In this document: positions 51,478 through 58,811 of the stretch, one piece after another
Layout of the letters: the number at the start of each line of letters is the position of its first letter
How positions within the stretch are numbered: the first letter of the stretch is position 1
DNA from: Bacteroidales bacterium
GTDB taxonomy: Bacteria > Bacteroidota > Bacteroidia > Bacteroidales > UBA932
Assembly (NCBI GenBank): GCA_017455065.1
Contig: JAFTBU010000042.1
Coordinates: 1 to 61,431, forward strand
Direction of reading: 5' to 3'
Length of the DNA stretch: 61,431 nt
Notes under the pieces: generated by a model
The model's input: only the letters and a program-made list of their open reading frames with translations
The model's database searches: none
What the model was told of the DNA's origin: nothing
Position numbers and translations under genes: made by a program

Positions 51478-52605
51478 TCAAAGATTGGAATCCAGGTTGT
51501 AATCAGTTATCTTCTCGGACAATTCGAAATACAGGTATGCGGCATTGAAAGGAATGTTCTCGGAGAGGGCATACTCCGCGCTCTGGGTGAGGGCGTAGAG
51601 CTGCTCCTGGATATCCTGCCTCTGTCTCTGGACGGGAAGGAGCTCAGCGCGGCAGCAGTCCATGGCACCTGCCACGGCATTACGGTAGCTGGGGAGATAT
51701 TCCTCGTAGAACTTGCTCCTGTACTCAAACCACTGGATACAGGCCGCTTTCACACGTGCCATTGCAGCTTCATGGGCGGCGCCGCCATTCTCAGCAGTAT
51801 CTTCCTCGGCCAGCACTGCCTGGTGGATCTCCTCCTGCATGGCTTCGTCAGTCTTGCGGTACTTCCTGTCGAACAGAGCGATGCCTTCCTTCTTGGCCGA
51901 TTCGATCATATTGGTGGCCTTGTTCTGGAGGCGGAGCTCTTCCTGACCCAGCCTGGACATCTCAGTCACCAGCTGATACTGCTTCTGGTTGGAAGCCCTC
52001 TGACCTCTTCCGGCGTTCATCTTTGCAGTCATGGAAGCACCCAGGCCGGATTCCTGCATGAACTGGGCACGCTGCTCTTCAGTCATGTTGGACATGGCTT
52101 CGATATCCTTGGCGGTGAGCCCGCCGGTCTGGGCAGCCATCACCTTGCTGGCCATGGCTTTCGCTTCTTCTTCGGAAAGTTCGCTGCCCTGAAGCCTGGC
52201 GAAGTCGGCCTGGCTCAGGCCCATGCTGCTCAGACGGCTGCTTAAGCCAGCCATGGCCATAGCCTTGGCTTCCGCTTCACTCATCCCGGCCACCTGGCTG
52301 ACGGTCTTGTTGGTCCCGGCGACTTTTCCCCCCATCGCGGAACGCTGGAGTGAGGGGGCCAGGGTTTTAGCCTGCATATCCTGGATCTGGTCATTGGCTC
52401 TGTTCCAAGCCTCCATGAACTTATTGATAACATCGCTGTCCGGAACATCCACATCGCCTGGACTGTTGGCCGCACGCCAGTCACCGAGCAAAGCGGCGGT
52501 GGAAGGCAGGTCGGGCGTCATGCCCATCACGGCTTCGGGAGTCATCTGCGCCATCGCGGGAACGGCAAGGGCGGCAGCTACAAGGGTGATCAGTATCTTT
52601 TTCAT
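51478..52605 (-). CDS. Secreted protein of unknown function, Met/Ala/Glu-rich and helical
   Basis: I do not recognise this 375-residue protein. It has a signal peptide (MKKILITLVAAALAVPAMAQ). After this it is rich in Met, Ala, Glu and Gln with repeating segments such as GMSEAEAKAMAM and ELSEEEAKAMASKVM, consistent with long helices or coiled coil. A short glycine/threonine stretch (about 92-105) breaks the pattern. The C-terminal part (about 260-375) has several aromatic residues and two cysteines. The gene is 5 nt downstream of the OmpA-family gene, so both are probably made together; an envelope or periplasmic role is likely. No enzyme motif is visible. Confidence 0.8.
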   Translation of the reverse strand: MKKILITLVAAALAVPAMAQMTPEAVMGMTPDLPSTAALLGDWRAANSPGDVDVPDSDVINKFMEAWNRANDQIQDMQAKTLAPSLQRSAMGGKVAGTNKTVSQVAGMSEAEAKAMAMAGLSSRLSSMGLSQADFARLQGSELSEEEAKAMASKVMAAQTGGLTAKDIEAMSNMTEEQRAQFMQESGLGASMTAKMNAGRGQRASNQKQYQLVTEMSRLGQEELRLQNKATNMIESAKKEGIALFDRKYRKTDEAMQEEIHQAVLAEEDTAENGGAAHEAAMARVKAACIQWFEYRSKFYEEYLPSYRNAVAGAMDCCRAELLPVQRQRQDIQEQLYALTQSAEYALSENIPFNAAYLYFELSEKITDYNLDSNL

Positions 52606-52610
52606 GACCT

Positions 52611-53924
52611 TTATTTCTTTACGAATTCGACTCTGCGGTTCTTTGCACGGCCTTCGTCGGTGCTGTTGGAGGCAATGGGCTGGTGGGAACCCTTGCCGAC
52701 GGGGGTGAGGCGGGCGGAGGCTATCCCCTGCTCCACCAAGGCGGCGACTATGGCTTCAGCCCTCTTCTGGCTGAGAGGGTCGTTGACTGCATCGGAACCG
52801 GTGGCGTCGCAGTGGCCCTGGACCTCGAATTCCACGCCTGCATTGTCCTTCATCAGCTGGGCGATACGGTTGATCTCGACCATCGACTCGGGCTTGAGGT
52901 CGGCCTTGCCGGTCTCGAAAGTGATGGCATAGGTCACGATCTTTCCCTCGCTGGCGAGGCGGTCGTACAGAGGCACTGCACCCTGGGCGAGACGGACATT
53001 GCCGACGCCGCTGTAGATATAGTTTCCGGAGTGCTTGAACCAGAAACTTTTGGGAGCGAAGGCAATGGGGATATTGATGATACGCATGCCGTTGATATAG
53101 CCCTTGAAGGCCCTTTTATTGAAAGAGATGGCAAAATGATTCCATTCTCCGGGTTTCAGAGGATTGTCCTGTCCGTTGTAATCTGAAAAGCCGTCGTTCA
53201 GTCCCAGCTCCTTTTCGCCACGGAGATAATTGGATGCGTCAGGCCTCATGATACTCCACCTGATACTGGAAGAACCGTCTCCACGGTAATAAAATTCAAC
53301 GGTTCCGCATTCGTTATTACCATTATCTATGGCCCCACCGTTACCGAAAACCAGGGAGAGCGTGTTGCTGCCGCTTTCGCGATCGTCTGTGTAATCTCCC
53401 GGGACACCCAGGAACACATCATATTCCAGAGTGAAGACATCCGGAAGGAAAGCATTCTGTTCTTTCATCAGAGGGATTACAGCTCCGCTTCCGTCATCTG
53501 TGAAAGCGATGATCTTGCGCCCTTCGATGGATCCCACTTCGGCATAGCCGTCGACAAGGTCCCATCTGGACGGGAATTCTCCCAACTTTTCATCGGCGAA
53601 ATCGTCCTCAAAGAAAATCTCGTCGCCGGGGACGAAATCACTCTTGGCGTAACCGGTATCCACACTCTTCTTGGCGGCATTGCCGGCTGCGGGCTGGGCA
53701 GCCGCAATCTCCTCCTGGGGCTTGGCCTCTTCTTTATTGGCCTGCTTGTCTTTCTTGCCGAGTTTGCCGTCGAGCACGTCGTTCACGGCATTCTCCACCT
53801 TTTCTCCGAGTTTATTCTCGACTGCCTGCTTGGCCCTTTCGCCGAGATTCCTCAGCAGGCCCTGGGCGCTGGCCGCGGTACTGGTCAGAGCCAGTGCCAA
53901 CATTACGATAAAGATTCTTTTCAT
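52611..53924 (-). CDS. OmpA-family protein with a central lectin-like domain
   Basis: This 437-residue exported protein has a signal peptide (MKRIFIVMLALALTSTAASAQ). An N-terminal helical segment (about 25-75) is rich in Lys and Glu. A central beta-rich domain (about 95-310, FFEDDFADEKLGEFPSRW, YDVFLGVPGDY) resembles LamG/concanavalin-like folds. The C-terminal OmpA domain (about 325-437) contains TFETGKADLKPES, EVQGHCDATGSD and SQKRAEAIVAAL, a peptidoglycan-binding signature with AKNRRVEF near the end. The beta-barrel of classical OmpA is absent. It probably tethers a carbohydrate- or protein-binding module to the cell wall. It is followed by the unknown secreted protein and preceded by the small LuxR-type gene. 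Confidence 0.85.
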   Translation of the reverse strand: MKRIFIVMLALALTSTAASAQGLLRNLGERAKQAVENKLGEKVENAVNDVLDGKLGKKDKQANKEEAKPQEEIAAAQPAAGNAAKKSVDTGYAKSDFVPGDEIFFEDDFADEKLGEFPSRWDLVDGYAEVGSIEGRKIIAFTDDGSGAVIPLMKEQNAFLPDVFTLEYDVFLGVPGDYTDDRESGSNTLSLVFGNGGAIDNGNNECGTVEFYYRGDGSSSIRWSIMRPDASNYLRGEKELGLNDGFSDYNGQDNPLKPGEWNHFAISFNKRAFKGYINGMRIINIPIAFAPKSFWFKHSGNYIYSGVGNVRLAQGAVPLYDRLASEGKIVTYAITFETGKADLKPESMVEINRIAQLMKDNAGVEFEVQGHCDATGSDAVNDPLSQKRAEAIVAALVEQGIASARLTPVGKGSHQPIASNSTDEGRAKNRRVEFVKK

Positions 53925-53947
53925 GGTATCGTGATATTAGTTTGTGT

Positions 53948-54163
53948 TCAAAGGAAATGCCGTTCCACCGCTTTCATGATCATCTCGGAAGATGTGGCTG
54001 CGGAGAATTTCTCGAGAAGCCGTTTCCGGTACCATTTCACGGTCTCCGGAGACAGCTTGATCAAAGCTGCTATCTGAGGGGTAGTCCGGCCTTTCGCCAC
54101 TTCGGACAAAATCAGTCTCTCTTTTTCCGACAGAGCGATAGGGTTTTCGTATCTTTCAGCCAT
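53948..54163 (-). CDS. Stand-alone LuxR-type helix-turn-helix protein, 71 residues
   Basis: The whole protein is one GerE/LuxR DNA-binding domain: LSEKERLILSEVAKG, TTPQIAALIKLSPETVKWYRKRLLEKF. There is no receiver, sensor or membrane segment. The recognition helix (LSPETVKWYRKRLL) nearly matches that of the divergent TPR regulator at 54293 (LSPETIKWYRKKLL), and both share the unusual WYRK in place of the common KxHxxN. It lies 23 nt upstream of the OmpA-family gene on the same strand. It may compete with, or work with, the membrane regulator at shared sites in the 129-nt gap. Function is inferred from domain content only. Confidence 0.85.
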   Translation of the reverse strand: MAERYENPIALSEKERLILSEVAKGRTTPQIAALIKLSPETVKWYRKRLLEKFSAATSSEMIMKAVERHFL

Positions 54164-54215
54164 TTGCGAAGTTTTTGTTCTTTTGCAAATTTCGACTATT
54201 TAGGACTATTAAACA

Positions 54216-54251
54216 CCACTCAAAAGGGTGGAAATCACCACCCTAAAGGGT
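54216..54251. promoter_or_regulatory. Twin dyad operator between the two LuxR-type genes
   Basis: Two inverted repeats lie side by side: CCACTC-AAAA-GGGTGG (54216-54231, one mismatch) and ACCCT-AA-AGGGT (54240-54251, perfect). Their centres are 22 bp apart, about two helical turns. They sit just upstream of the -33 box of the TPR regulator, where an activator would bind. Confidence 0.6.
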
Positions 54252-54257
54252 AGAATA

Positions 54258-54288
54258 TTTGTTTTGGAAGTAAAAGACCGTAACTTTG
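54258..54288 (+). promoter_or_regulatory. Perfect Bacteroidota promoter giving a probable leaderless transcript
   Basis: TTTG (54258-54261), exactly 19 nt, and TAACTTTG (54281-54288) match the consensus. The expected transcription start (about 54291-54294) falls at the ATG at 54293. No later in-frame ATG exists before residue 67, so the mRNA is probably leaderless. Confidence 0.7.
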
Positions 54289-54292
54289 TCAT

Positions 54293-55504
54293 ATGCGAAA
54301 CAGCCTCCTCCGATACTGTCTCTTATTTGCTCTCGCCCTATGCACCACGCTCCGGGCGGGGGCCTACAACGACCACCGCGGGCACAACCTCGACTCCCTC
54401 GAGAGGGCCGTCGCCCGGTGGACGCCACAGGCGGTCGACATTGCCAGCGAAAAGGAGCTCCTCCAGCTCAACCGCGACTACCGTGACCTGATGCTGGGGT
54501 ACAACCAGCTGAACGGGGAAAAGAGCGATTACTACGCCCGCAAGGCGCTGGAAATCAGCCGCCCCAGGGGATGGCACGAAGCTGACGCGGACGCCTTCCG
54601 CTACATTGGCATGCATTTCTACGGCAGGGAGCAGTACGACAGCGCCATGGTGTACTACCTCGCCGCCCTGGAGGCCACAGATCTCATGGCCGACGGCACC
54701 GCCTCGGATGACACCTACTCCGCCCTGTACGGCACCATAGGCAATCTCTACAATGTGACGGGCGATATCCCGAAGGCTATGGAGTATTATGAAAAGGCAG
54801 GCAGGATCTTCGACAAACACGGCTGGAACGAAAGCAATTCCACACTCTACTACAATATAGGCGAAACCTGGGTCGATGAAGGCAATTACAAAGAAGCCCG
54901 GAAGGCCTACCAGAAGGCGCTGGACTACGCCAGGGCAGCAGCCGATTCGCTGATGGAGGCCAATGCCCTGAAGGGCCTGGGCCGCATGCACATGGAGCAG
55001 GGGCACACCTGGAAGGCGCTGCGCTACCTCCACGAGGCCGACGGATACTATTCCGCGCACGAGAAGGAGGAGCTGGGCTTTGCCAAGGAAAACTACGAGT
55101 ACATGTCGGCCGCCCTGCTGGCACAGCGCCGTCAATTGATGCTGATGGCGGCCGCTGCGGTGCTGGTGCTGCTCCTGCTGCTGGGCGTCCTGATATTGGC
55201 AGGCCGGCTCCGCGTCACCGCCAAAGAGAAAAAGGAGGTTTCCGAAGTGCTCGAGGAGACCATCGGCGACATGCAGCAGCACGCCTCAGCCGGCGGGGAC
55301 TCCCCCGCCCTTTCCGGCCGCGAAGAAGAGATACTGGATCTGATCGCCAAGGGCTACACCACCGCACAGATAGCCGAGGCCCTGTACCTGAGCCCGGAGA
55401 CCATCAAATGGTACCGCAAGAAGCTGCTCGTCAAATTCGACGTCGCCAACACCGCTGAACTCATTTCCCGGGCCCTTTCACGCCCAGGACGCACCAACGG
55501 ATGA
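54293..55504 (+). CDS. TPR protein with one membrane segment and a cytoplasmic LuxR-type DNA-binding domain
   Basis: This 403-residue protein has a signal peptide (MRNSLLRYCLLFALALCTTLRAGA), tetratricopeptide repeats at about 60-270 (YGTIGNLYNVTGDIPKAMEY, LYYNIGETWVDEGNYKEARK), one membrane helix (281-303), a short charged linker and a GerE/LuxR domain (339-398, LSGREEEILDLIAKGYTTAQ). This is the Bacteroidota arrangement in which a periplasmic TPR sensor is joined across the inner membrane to a DNA-binding head, so the regulator acts from the membrane or after release. It diverges from the 71-residue protein with a nearly identical recognition helix. Its 3' end overlaps the acyltransferase gene on the other strand by 44 nt. 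Confidence 0.85.
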   Translation: MRNSLLRYCLLFALALCTTLRAGAYNDHRGHNLDSLERAVARWTPQAVDIASEKELLQLNRDYRDLMLGYNQLNGEKSDYYARKALEISRPRGWHEADADAFRYIGMHFYGREQYDSAMVYYLAALEATDLMADGTASDDTYSALYGTIGNLYNVTGDIPKAMEYYEKAGRIFDKHGWNESNSTLYYNIGETWVDEGNYKEARKAYQKALDYARAAADSLMEANALKGLGRMHMEQGHTWKALRYLHEADGYYSAHEKEELGFAKENYEYMSAALLAQRRQLMLMAAAAVLVLLLLLGVLILAGRLRVTAKEKKEVSEVLEETIGDMQQHASAGGDSPALSGREEEILDLIAKGYTTAQIAEALYLSPETIKWYRKKLLVKFDVANTAELISRALSRPGRTNG

Positions 55505-56570
55505 AAGGTATCCTGCGGAGCACTTCGTACAGCAGAGGCGAAAGCGTGAACACAGCCACGGTGAGGATGAGATACATGCTCCAGGACGGCAGCTGGGTGT
55601 AAGTCTTCATCATATAGCCAAAGCTCGCCACCACCAGATAATGGACTATATAGAGGCCGTAGCTGCTCCGTGTCATATAGGCGGCGAAAGGACTCGTGCG
55701 GTCCCATTTCGCTTTGAACCAGGCCATCATCGCAAGGCAGGCCAGCCAGCCGTACAGGCAGTTGAGAGGACTCCCCAGATACTGCGGAGAGGTGTTGTCC
55801 TGACCGAAAGTGGTGCCTATCAGGATGCCCCCGGCGACCACGGCACAGGCCAGGAGCGGGACCCAGACCTTGCCCAGAGCCTCCTGCACGCTCTCGTGTG
55901 AAAACACGAAATAGCCCAGCAGGAAGGGGATGAGATAAAACAGAGGCTTGTACAGATTTAAAAGGCCGTCCATGGTCTCCGGGCGGGGATTCTGGATGAG
56001 CGTGTGCTCACCGACCCAGAACAGCACTCCCAGCAGGATGATGCAGAAGATATTCGCTTTGCCGCACCAGTTCCAGAAACGGTCCTTCTTGTCCAGGGCA
56101 CGCACTGCCAGCAGGACCAGGCTCAGCAGCCACAGCAGCTGGATGAACCATAGCGGGCCTATGCCGCTGAAGGCCATGATGATGTATTTCACCGGTCCGG
56201 GCACCCCCTCGAACACGCCTTCGCGCGCGGCCACGACGGTATTGAAATAACCCACCATCCAGTGGAATACGAAAAGACCTATAGTCCCGGGCACCAGGAG
56301 CTTGCGGGTACGGGCGCGCAGCCATTCCCGGGCGCTGTGCCTTTCCAGGGCGTATCGGGCGCTGACGCCCGCCAGGATGAACATCAGGGGCATGAACCAA
56401 GGGTATAGGATATACATCACTACATCCTGATACTGAGGATATTCCGGATAGGGGCCAAAGCCTCCTATACCGCCGAAGACACCCTTGTTGTTGTAGAAAT
56501 ATATTACGTGGTACAGCAGCACCAGGAGCACTGTCACCCAGCGCAGATTGTCAAGCCAATGCTTTCTCAT
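55461..56570 (-). CDS. Integral-membrane acyltransferase (acyltransferase family 3)
   Basis: This 369-residue protein has about ten membrane segments. The N-terminus RKHWLDNLRWVTVLLVLLYH, with His21, is the hallmark of acyltransferase-3 proteins, which transfer acyl groups (often acetyl or succinyl) to sugars of cell-surface glycans. PWFMPLMFILAGVSARYAL and the later SSYGLYIVHY are further family blocks. It overlaps the AbrB-like gene by four nucleotides (ATGA) and is therefore co-translated with it. The acceptor is unknown; an exopolysaccharide or lipopolysaccharide is plausible. Confidence 0.88.
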   Translation of the reverse strand: MRKHWLDNLRWVTVLLVLLYHVIYFYNNKGVFGGIGGFGPYPEYPQYQDVVMYILYPWFMPLMFILAGVSARYALERHSAREWLRARTRKLLVPGTIGLFVFHWMVGYFNTVVAAREGVFEGVPGPVKYIIMAFSGIGPLWFIQLLWLLSLVLLAVRALDKKDRFWNWCGKANIFCIILLGVLFWVGEHTLIQNPRPETMDGLLNLYKPLFYLIPFLLGYFVFSHESVQEALGKVWVPLLACAVVAGGILIGTTFGQDNTSPQYLGSPLNCLYGWLACLAMMAWFKAKWDRTSPFAAYMTRSSYGLYIVHYLVVASFGYMMKTYTQLPSWSMYLILTVAVFTLSPLLYEVLRRIPFIRWCVLGVKGPGK

Positions 56571-56776
56571 TTGGACAGGCCCTCCATCACCTGGTCTATT
56601 GCACTCTGGAAGATTTCCGTCTTCAGAAGGGCCATCCCTTTCTGGTCGCCGAGCAGCAGCAGGGCGTCACCGGGTTTGATGTCATAGACTTTCCGGGCGT
56701 CGCGGGGGATCACGATCTGTCCCTTGTCCCCCACCTTCACCACGCCGAAGATGTATTTGCCGTCATTTTCTTGCAT
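56567..56776 (-). CDS. AbrB/SpoVT-type DNA-binding protein
   Basis: This 69-residue protein contains a swapped-hairpin AbrB domain: VVKVGDKGQIVIPRDARK (12-29), YDIKPGDALLLLGD and MALLKTE. This domain is used by transition-state regulators and by MazE-type antitoxins. No toxin gene is next to it; instead it is coupled to the acyltransferase, so a local transcription regulator is more likely. A possible -7 box on the minus strand (TATATTTG, 56804-56811) lies about 28 nt upstream of the start. Confidence 0.8.
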   Translation of the reverse strand: MQENDGKYIFGVVKVGDKGQIVIPRDARKVYDIKPGDALLLLGDQKGMALLKTEIFQSAIDQVMEGLSK

Positions 56777-56865
56777 AACGTTATACTTGTTAGAAATTTC
56801 TTACAAATATAACAAATATTATGATATCTCTTAGACGAAAACGGCATTACGCATCTGCGCGGCGC

Positions 56866-56942
56866 GGTGAGAGAGGGATTAGATATCGGAGCGAAGCGAC
56901 AGAAGGGGGCGCGCGATAGCGCGGCGGGGTGAGAGAGGGATT
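56866..56942 (+). repeat. Two extra copies of the tRNA-Ser 3' end
   Basis: GGTGAGAGAGGGATT occurs at 56866-56880 and 56928-56942, in the same orientation as the 15 nt at 57121-57135 that form the 3' end of the tRNA-Ser gene. Each extra copy then reads AG where the tRNA reads CG. The copies are 62 and 193 nt apart. They look like direct repeats left by integration at the tRNA. Confidence 0.75.
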
Positions 56943-56992
56943 AGCCTGCGCTGCGCGCAGCCTTTTCCCTGGTCACCGGGAGCAGAGCGATC

Positions 56993-57018
56993 AGGGACGG
57001 GACTACGTCCCTTTTTTT
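56993..57018 (+). terminator. Plus-strand hairpin with T-run, no obvious gene upstream
   Basis: AGGGACG (56993-56999) pairs with CGTCCCT (57006-57012) over six nucleotides and is followed by seven T residues. It has terminator form on the plus strand, but the nearest plus-strand gene is more than a kilobase away, beyond the acyltransferase and AbrB genes. It may end a small RNA or antisense transcript. Confidence 0.55.
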
Positions 57019-57071
57019 GTGTGCAGGTGCGTCCTTACAAGAGCAAGCTCTTGACGGGCGCGCCTGCACAC

Positions 57072-57098
57072 AAAAAAGCGCCGCACATTGTGCGGCGC
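57072..57098 (-). terminator. Intrinsic terminator of tRNA-Ser
   Basis: GCGCCGCAC (57078-57086) and GTGCGGCGC (57090-57098) form a perfect 9-bp GC-rich stem over three nucleotides. On the minus strand the stem is followed by six T residues (57077 down to 57072). It lies 22 nt beyond the tRNA 3' end. Confidence 0.85.
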
Positions 57099-57119
57099 CC
57101 TTGATCGCTCTGCGTAGCG

Positions 57120-57204
57120 CGGTGAGAGAGGGATTCGAACCCCCGATACGTTTCCGTACACCTGTTTTCGAGGCAGGCTCCTTCAGCCACTCGGACATCT
57201 CACC
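57120..57204 (-). tRNA. tRNA-Ser (anticodon CGA)
   Basis: The minus strand from 57204 to 57120 (85 nt) folds with acceptor GGTGAGA/TCTCACC and discriminator G. The anticodon loop is CTCGAAA (anticodon CGA). A long variable arm (about GTGTACGGAAACGTATC) is the class II feature of tRNA-Ser. The T-loop is GTTCGAAT and CCA is not encoded. One anticodon-stem pair next to the loop (C-A) is mismatched. Confidence 0.92.
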
Positions 57205-57254
57205 GGATGAATTGGGACGACAAATATAATTCTTTTTGCAGATTCGGCAAAATA

Positions 57255-58727
57255 TCAGACTATGCCCAGCTCCCGCGCCTTGCGGAGCATTTCAGAGACA
57301 TTCTTGACGCCCATCTTGGCATAGATGTGATAACGGTGGGTGTTCACGGTGTGTACGCTGAGGTACAGACGCTCGGCGATGCTGGCCGCGGTGAGGCCCT
57401 CGGCACTGAGGCGAATGATCTCGATCTCGCGGGAGGACAGCCCCAGGTCGGCAATCCTGCGGCTGCGCTCGATGAGTATATCTCCCACATAATCAGCCAC
57501 ATCCGAATTGATAGCCCGAGCCTCCCCGGTGAGCTCGGAGCACCTGAGGCGTATCTCGTCGGCACTCAGGGTGGCGGCCGAAGCTGAAAGTTCGGAAAGA
57601 CCGCTTGCAATGGCATTGGCAGGGTTTTTCAGATCTTTGGACAGCAGGTCTATGATCAGGTCCTTGCTCTCTGACATGTGCTGAAGTTCGGCATTGCGCC
57701 TGCGGACTTTACGGATGCGCATCACGGTCAGGAACACTATGGCTCCCAGCAGCAGGACAGCCAGCAGGAGGAGGAAAATCTGGTAACGCCTCAACTCCAG
57801 CTCATGCTCTTTTTCACTCAGATCGAAACGGGTCTCCATCTCCTGCAGCGCCTCCTCCGACTTCTGCCGCTGGTACTCCTCCATATTCAGCACATACGCA
57901 TCATGCGCCGCGAGGGCCTTGGCATTGTCCCCCACCCTGGTGTAAAGATTGACCAGACGGTCTTCCAGCGCAGCGGCGGTGAGATGGTCCGAGCCGTCGA
58001 GGGCTTCCAGCGAACGCTCGAAATGGCTGATCGCATCTTCATTGCGCCCGCCCTGCTGGAACCAGCGCGAACGGAAAAGGACGCCGTTGCGGCGGAGCCT
58101 GGGGATGGCGCAACTGTCCGCGACGGCCTCGCCCCGGTCCAGGTACTCCCCCGCCTTGCGGTAGAGAGCCATATCGATGGGGTCGTTCCAGCGGTTCTTA
58201 TTGATATACAGCGATCCCGCCACGAAATATGCCTCCGCCAGTTCCTCCGGGGCACCAGCGCGGGAGGCGAGCGAAATGGCCTCATTGGCATACTCCAGAC
58301 CCTCGTCGTTGCGGCCTGTGGCAGGTGAAATCTCGGCGTAGGAGCAAAGTTTGGCCTTGGACACAAGGATGGCGGCGAGTTCCCTGTCCATCCCCTTCCC
58401 CCTGGCGATGGCTTCCGCCGCCAGAGCCTTTTCCCATGCATCCGCGTCGCGGCTGGTCATGATGTCAATGCCCACGATGCAGGACAATGCGGAAACTTCC
58501 CCCGGGGCATCGCCGGTGCGGCGGGCCGTTTCGAGGGCGGCCAGCGCATTTTCCATGGCAGCCTCGAAATGGCGGGATTCGAGTTCCTTGCGCGCCCGGG
58601 CGACGAGTGCCTCAGGGTCCGCGGCGGCATTGTCAATGTCAGAGACCTTCCCCGCCGGCGTACAGGAAAGCAGGGACAATGATAGCATCAGCAGCGGCAG
58701 GAGCCGTCTATAGAAGCGAAAAACCAT
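57255..58727 (-). CDS. TPR lipoprotein-like regulator with membrane helix, kinase-like helix and LuxR domain
   Basis: I start at the ATG at 58727 (490 residues). The longer frame from 58784 would begin upstream of the -7 box (58732-58739), so it is unlikely to be translated. The signal ends in SLSLLSC. Helical TPR-like repeats (about 35-300) are followed by a membrane helix (316-336). The segment MSESKDLIIDLLSKDLKNPANAIASG (351-376) resembles the dimerisation helix of histidine kinases, but the phosphorylated His is replaced by Lys364 (SKDLKNP instead of AHDLRNP). A LuxR/GerE domain closes the protein (428-490, LSSREIEIIRLSAEG, LYLSVHTVNTHRY). There is no ATPase domain. It diverges from the small-protein/fimbrillin-like operon and may regulate it. 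Confidence 0.82.
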   Translation of the reverse strand: MVFRFYRRLLPLLMLSLSLLSCTPAGKVSDIDNAAADPEALVARARKELESRHFEAAMENALAALETARRTGDAPGEVSALSCIVGIDIMTSRDADAWEKALAAEAIARGKGMDRELAAILVSKAKLCSYAEISPATGRNDEGLEYANEAISLASRAGAPEELAEAYFVAGSLYINKNRWNDPIDMALYRKAGEYLDRGEAVADSCAIPRLRRNGVLFRSRWFQQGGRNEDAISHFERSLEALDGSDHLTAAALEDRLVNLYTRVGDNAKALAAHDAYVLNMEEYQRQKSEEALQEMETRFDLSEKEHELELRRYQIFLLLLAVLLLGAIVFLTVMRIRKVRRRNAELQHMSESKDLIIDLLSKDLKNPANAIASGLSELSASAATLSADEIRLRCSELTGEARAINSDVADYVGDILIERSRRIADLGLSSREIEIIRLSAEGLTAASIAERLYLSVHTVNTHRYHIYAKMGVKNVSEMLRKARELGIV

Positions 58728-58731
58728 ATTG

Positions 58732-58739
58732 CAAAGATA
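58732..58739 (-). promoter_or_regulatory. -7 box of the TPR/LuxR regulator
   Basis: CAAAGATA reads TATCTTTG on the minus strand, a perfect TAnnTTTG. It is only 4 nt upstream of the ATG at 58727, which predicts a leaderless mRNA. The -33 region (around 58759-58762) does not match TTTG. Confidence 0.55.
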
Positions 58740-58811
58740 AAAATACTGAAAAATCATTACACCCGGAAAACGGAAAAAAGGCATATTTGGATGCTAAAAC
58801 ATGTTCGCACG

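Larger units (their letters stand above)
56982..57113. repeat. Nested inverted repeats in the gap beside tRNA-Ser
   Basis: The outer arms are GCAGAGCGATCA (56982-56993) and TGATCGCTCTGC (57102-57113). The inner arms are 15 nt and perfect, at 57013-57027 and 57063-57077 (TGTGTGCAGG / CCTGCACACA), and extend to about 21 bp with wobble pairs. A 16-nt palindrome-like stretch lies in the loop (57038-57053). The structure also contains the terminators listed separately at 56993 and 57072. No protein gene is visible in 56777-57119. Confidence 0.7.

Noticed and set aside
56567-56776. Toxin-antitoxin pair
   Set aside because: The AbrB-like protein could be a MazE-type antitoxin, but the coupled gene is a membrane acyltransferase and no small toxin gene is nearby.
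56941-57198. Minus-strand frame of 85 codons starting in tRNA-Ser
   Set aside because: This is the usual false protein read from tRNA-Ser (begins MSEWLKEPASKTG) running into hairpins.
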